DNA of 64,000 nucleotides from Camarhynchus parvulus (taxonomy: Eukaryota > Chordata > Aves > Passeriformes > Thraupidae), in NCBI RefSeq assembly GCF_901933205.1, contig NC_044572.1, positions 63,777,965 through 63,841,964 of the forward strand, in the 5' to 3' direction. The notes beneath the pieces were generated by a model that was not told the DNA's origin, did no database searches, and saw only the letters and a program-made list of their open reading frames with translations. Below are positions 62,101 to 64,000 of this stretch, piece by piece. Numbering within the stretch: the first letter of the stretch is position 1; each line of letters opens with the position of its first letter. The translations under genes were made by a program, and so were the position numbers.

Positions 62101-63544
62101 TACCTGAAGACAGGAAGCAGATCACACAACACATAGAACACGCAAGTGAGACTCGCTGTATGCAGTAACAAACAAGCTTGTCTCTCCTTTAAAAGCCTAA
62201 TATTTGCTTCCTCTTTTCAACATAAGCCAGAATTTTTGTAAAAAATAAAAATAGCAACCAAAGAGGACTTCTAGCTTACAGAAATTTTAAATGTTCTCAA
62301 GTCTGACTCAACACCACATCAGGAAAACCCACAAGGTTCAAGATTTCCCTGAACCAGGAAATTGAGTCCCCTTGTACCATGGAAGAAACAGACTGCCAAA
62401 ACAGGTCCAGCAAACTTCTCTTCAGTTCCTTAAAGTTTCTTTTGACTTTTAGTTTTTTAACAAAGGGCATTCTCATTTAAACTAATTAGAACCAAATCAG
62501 ATTTTACTGACTTGCTTTTAGAGTCAACTCTAGCTACTGAGAGCAGTCAGGATTTTTAATTTGCTGGTTCATTTTAGACCACAAAGAACACTTGGGGAAA
62601 AGAAGCTCCTCTCATGAGCCATCTGAATGACAGTAAAATAGAGAGCATCTTTTTGTTTATCGTGATATGTAGCATGTAGGACTGCATGCCTCCCTCTCAG
62701 TAACAGAACTGCAAAGGATGAGCAAATTTGCCTTTTGAATACTCCTGTATTAAAAAATGCACAATATGTTCATAGTTTGAGTGCTTGTGTAAGATCTACA
62801 GGCAAGTATCAAGGAGGTAACCTTTGCTGCTATTAATAAAGTTTTAAAAGTTATGCCATCATTGTAATTATTTACATGTTATTTTATCATAATACGTCAG
62901 AGGCAGACCATGGCAGAAAATGGAAATTTCTGGAAGACATTAACAGAGGAAACCCTAATACAAGAAAGTGCCCAGCAACTAAAATGCTACTGTCATTCTT
63001 GCGCTTTACGATAACCATTTCTACATAAAGTGTTACACAAGAATTGAAACAAAAACTGTAGGCTGAGTGGGCAAGATAGGAACTGTTGCCACATTTTTCA
63101 AGTTAAGTTCCCAGCTCAGAGCTTTTTTGGCCGAGCTCCCCCTTCTGTTATTTCAGTTACGTTTTCTCTCACACTACACTACTGTTCTCATACCTGGTAA
63201 GCAGAAGTCTGCACTTTTGTCTGTCTTGCTGCTGCAGCTGCACCACCATAAGAGGTCTTTCCTGGGTAAAATGGAGAATCCCCGAGCTGTCTTGTCTTAA
63301 AGAAAGAAGTGTTTCCAAGTGACTACAGAAAGGTATTATGGTAACTGGTTAGTAAAATGGCTACACATTCAACTTGACTAAAATTAATACTGTGCATTAC
63401 TTACAGGAGAGGGAGATCCAAAAGCAGACAAATTGAATGCACGTTTTTTAGAGCTAGATGCAGGATGTTGTGAGAGGGAATGAGATCTTTCAGCCTCTGG
63501 GGACCAGAGCAGTGGTGCTGAAGTATTTTTTGAAACTGTGATAT
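41057..63544 (-). CDS. NUP153: NUP153, nuclear basket nucleoporin (19 coding exons, N-terminus outside)
   Basis: The nineteen exons listed separately join in one frame to 1252 residues plus one partial codon, ending [12 protein letters not shown] and TAA. NUP153 anchors the nuclear basket, binds lamins, NUP50, Ran and importins, and guides import and export. Window residues 1-220 belong to the pore-targeting and RNA-binding region ([19 protein letters not shown] is shared in style with POM121). RanBP2-type zinc fingers lie at about 457-478 (degenerate), 524-543, 594-613 and 649-668. From about 681 to 1225 is the FG region with many FxFG and FG repeats separated by Ser/Thr/Lys. The basic tail is a known importin-binding element. 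Human NUP153 has 1475 residues and 22 exons, so about three exons and 220 residues lie right of the window. The gene converges on FAM8A1. Confidence is high from residue-level similarity along the whole length. Confidence 0.97.
41603..41762 (-). CDS. NUP153: NUP153 exon with GVFTFGAN motif
   Basis: [14 protein letters not shown], then [11 protein letters not shown], then [10 protein letters not shown]. The FTFG here corresponds to the human segment known to bind lentiviral capsids. Starts in phase 1 and ends in phase 2; donor gtaaga. Confidence 0.94.
41925..42727 (-). mobile_element. CR1 LINE, 0.8-kb 3' part with end of ORF2
   Basis: A minus-strand frame at 42204-42551 codes the CR1 ORF2 C-terminus ([60 protein letters not shown]). 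The CR1 3'UTR follows to about 41925 (CACAGAATCACTAGGTTGGA on plus). More decayed coding ([20 protein letters not shown] once shifts are allowed) continues to about 42727. It lies in sense orientation in a NUP153 intron and is the least decayed CR1 here. Confidence 0.93.
43809..44081 (-). CDS. NUP153: NUP153 FG-repeat exon
   Basis: A split Gly, then [40 protein letters not shown] and [12 protein letters not shown]. Rich in simple FG. Donor gtgagt. CpG content is higher than in flanking introns. Confidence 0.94.
45704..46063 (-). CDS. NUP153: NUP153 FG-repeat exon
   Basis: A split Asp, then [34 protein letters not shown] and [15 protein letters not shown]. FxFG repeats spaced by Ser/Thr. Donor gtatgt, acceptor cctttcag. 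Confidence 0.94.
46637..47479 (-). CDS. NUP153: NUP153 large FG-repeat exon (843 nt)
   Basis: Codes [20 protein letters not shown], several TGNFKFG/GGFKFP/GNFKFG repeats, then charged spacers ([48 protein letters not shown]) and [13 protein letters not shown]. The largest exon in the window, as in human. Confidence 0.96.
47982..48167 (-). CDS. NUP153: NUP153 exon with zinc finger 4
   Basis: [20 protein letters not shown] leads into [11 protein letters not shown]. Ligands C651, C654, C665 and C668 have canonical C-x2-C-x10-C-x2-C spacing. This class binds Ran. Confidence 0.95.
49605..50219 (-). CDS. NUP153: NUP153 exon with zinc fingers 1-3
   Basis: Starts G-FMSGKSPS, then [11 protein letters not shown] as in human. 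Finger 1 (457-478) is degenerate: [13 protein letters not shown], then KCVTC. Finger 2 ([17 protein letters not shown]) and finger 3 ([17 protein letters not shown]) are canonical and follow FEDKFK and FGDKFK leaders. Donor gtttgt has T at +3, unusual among these exons. Confidence 0.95.
51863..51982 (-). CDS. NUP153: NUP153 exon (linker before zinc fingers)
   Basis: [20 protein letters not shown], then [19 protein letters not shown]; the [13 protein letters not shown] block is conserved in human. Both ends in phase 1. Confidence 0.94.
52272..52362 (-). CDS. NUP153: NUP153 exon
   Basis: [20 protein letters not shown], then PVTSILSP. Phase 0 start, phase 1 end; donor gtaaca. Confidence 0.9.
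52587..52679 (-). CDS. NUP153: NUP153 exon
   Basis: 31 codons, phase 0 at both ends: [20 protein letters not shown], then [11 protein letters not shown]. Human has [18 protein letters not shown] here. Confidence 0.92.
53047..53184 (-). CDS. NUP153: NUP153 exon
   Basis: 46 codons, phase 0 at both ends: [30 protein letters not shown], then [10 protein letters not shown]. Matches human VPVLPKISLPI and LPTFNFSS. Confidence 0.9.
54779..54917 (-). CDS. NUP153: NUP153 exon
   Basis: Completes a split Ser, then [39 protein letters not shown]. Human counterpart: FSYPNFSLPAANGLSSG and KMRRERTRFVAS. Confidence 0.9.
55655..55740. repeat. A/C-rich low-complexity tract in NUP153 intron
   Basis: Units of AAAAC and AACCAAACC in irregular order, interrupted by CTCCCCCACC. 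Confidence 0.7.
57026..57110. repeat. (AAAT)n and (AAAC)n low-complexity tract in NUP153 intron
   Basis: AAATAAATAAATAAATAAAG followed by CAAACAAAAC-type sequence. Likely a decayed microsatellite about 310 bp downstream (lower coordinate) of the 53-nt exon. Confidence 0.75.
57420..57472 (-). CDS. NUP153: NUP153 short exon (53 nt)
   Basis: [17 protein letters not shown] plus two bases. Found by splice sites (ttttgcag, gtatga) and phase; human similarity is weak, so this exon rests mostly on frame continuity. Confidence 0.75.
58209..58355 (-). CDS. NUP153: NUP153 exon
   Basis: 49 codons, phase 0: [19 protein letters not shown], then [20 protein letters not shown]. Human: VDSQYPPVQRLMTPKPVSI. 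Confidence 0.95.
59090..59700 (-). mobile_element. CR1 LINE fossil, mosaic with the RT region twice
   Basis: The minus strand gives decayed ORF2. Two blocks follow each other: [18 protein letters not shown] with [12 protein letters not shown], then [18 protein letters not shown]. Both correspond to the same catalytic region of CR1 reverse transcriptase ([18 protein letters not shown] type). The upstream part still reads [11 protein letters not shown]. Strongly mutated, in a NUP153 intron in sense orientation. Confidence 0.82.
61011..61064 (-). CDS. NUP153: NUP153 short exon (54 nt)
   Basis: [18 protein letters not shown], phase 0 at both ends; human PLDRSGIDITDFQAKREK. Acceptor ctgttag, donor gtaaga. 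Confidence 0.9.
61162..61206 (-). CDS. NUP153: NUP153 short exon (45 nt)
   Basis: [15 protein letters not shown], phase 0 at both ends; human DAKRIPSIVSSPLNS. Confidence 0.93.
61334..61450 (-). CDS. NUP153: NUP153 exon (pore-targeting region)
   Basis: [20 protein letters not shown], then [19 protein letters not shown]. 39 codons, phase 0; nearly identical to human. Confidence 0.96.
63194..63295 (-). CDS. NUP153: NUP153 exon
   Basis: [18 protein letters not shown], then [16 protein letters not shown]. 34 codons, phase 0; human [17 protein letters not shown]. Confidence 0.95.
63405..63544 (-). CDS. NUP153: NUP153 exon (most 5' in window)
   Basis: Completes a codon (likely Asp), then [20 protein letters not shown] and [15 protein letters not shown]; human has [11 protein letters not shown]. 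Acceptor ttttggcag, donor gtaagt. Confidence 0.93.
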
Positions 63545-64000
63545 CTGCCAAAATGACAAATGCCATATGTAAATGCCTTGTGTACATAGAGAAATTTAGT
63601 ATTAAACATCACACAAACTCCAGAGTTCTCTACAAAAACATCTCACAAAATGAAAAGGTCTCTTAACACTGATTTCTCTGGCACTCTAACCTTCAAAGTT
63701 CTTCAAACAGATGAATTTCACATATGGTATGAAACCCAAGTACCAACTCTGAACCTAAAATCTGTTCATAGAACTGCAAATACGTGACCTTTCAGTAATC
63801 TTTCAAAAGCATTCACAAGTTAACAGCACATTTCCAATACAACACGATTTTATTTTTTCTTCTTTCATTATAAAAATAAAGGAACTGCATAAACACTGGT
63901 GCATCTCTAATGATACAAAGCTTTTCCTATATTGGTAGAGGGTTGGAAACCAGCACAGGACAGAACTGACCAGGTCTTAAACCTGAAAAATTACCCAAAG
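63545..64000 (-). other. NUP153: NUP153 intron (partial)
   Basis: No supported exon to the window edge. A TTTTTCAG-like acceptor on minus near 63983 has no recognisable coding after it. Confidence 0.6.

Noticed and set aside
63940..64000. Possible further NUP153 exon at the right edge on minus
   Set aside because: An acceptor-like TTTTTCAG is followed by sequence with no match to the upstream part of NUP153.
1..64000. CRISPR array, operon, prophage or other prokaryotic-type system
   Set aside because: The window is vertebrate nuclear DNA with spliced genes; no spaced direct-repeat array was seen beyond the small tandem repeats listed.

Overview
This is vertebrate nuclear DNA, most probably from a bird and probably a songbird or close relative. 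The evidence is long introns with GT-AG splice sites, several truncated CR1 LINEs (including the (ATTCTATG)-type 3' tail typical of avian CR1), and a GC-rich solo-LTR-like element of a kind I recognise from passerine endogenous retroviruses. The species call is inference; the gene identifications rest on translated exons that match well-known proteins. All exon borders below were worked out by hand.

The window holds three genes in the same order as human 6p22.3. (1) CAP2, plus strand, 778-20121: the last seven coding exons, about 300 C-terminal residues covering the end of the helical domain, the proline-rich/WH2 linker and the whole CARP domain. Its 3'UTR runs to about 21.59 kb. (2) FAM8A1, plus strand, 28695-36852: complete, five coding exons, 340 residues. 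It starts inside a CpG island with an NRF1-like site and ends in an RDD-type membrane domain. (3) NUP153, minus strand, 63544 down to 41057: nineteen coding exons, about 1252 residues, including zinc fingers, FG repeats and the basic C-terminus. The N-terminal part lies beyond the right edge. CAP2 and FAM8A1 are in tandem, and FAM8A1 and NUP153 converge with about 2 kb between their poly(A) signals. The three products have unrelated roles: actin turnover, ER-associated degradation, and the nuclear basket of the pore.

Between genes, 21.6-28.4 kb holds three CR1 fragments, an A/C-rich tract and a G/T-rich tract that leads up to the FAM8A1 CpG island. The interval 37.86-39.97 kb holds one reversed CR1 fragment. 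FAM8A1 intron 1 carries the LTR element and a 64-bp-spaced tandem duplication. NUP153 introns carry two CR1 fossils, one of them a mosaic in which the reverse-transcriptase motif region occurs twice.

I found no clearly new system. The best leads are a degenerate first zinc finger in NUP153 (Ser and His where Cys is expected, plus a two-residue insertion), a 21-bp tandem repeat in the NUP153 3'UTR with a possible outlying copy in the last intron, the mosaic CR1, and the repeat-dense approach to the FAM8A1 promoter.
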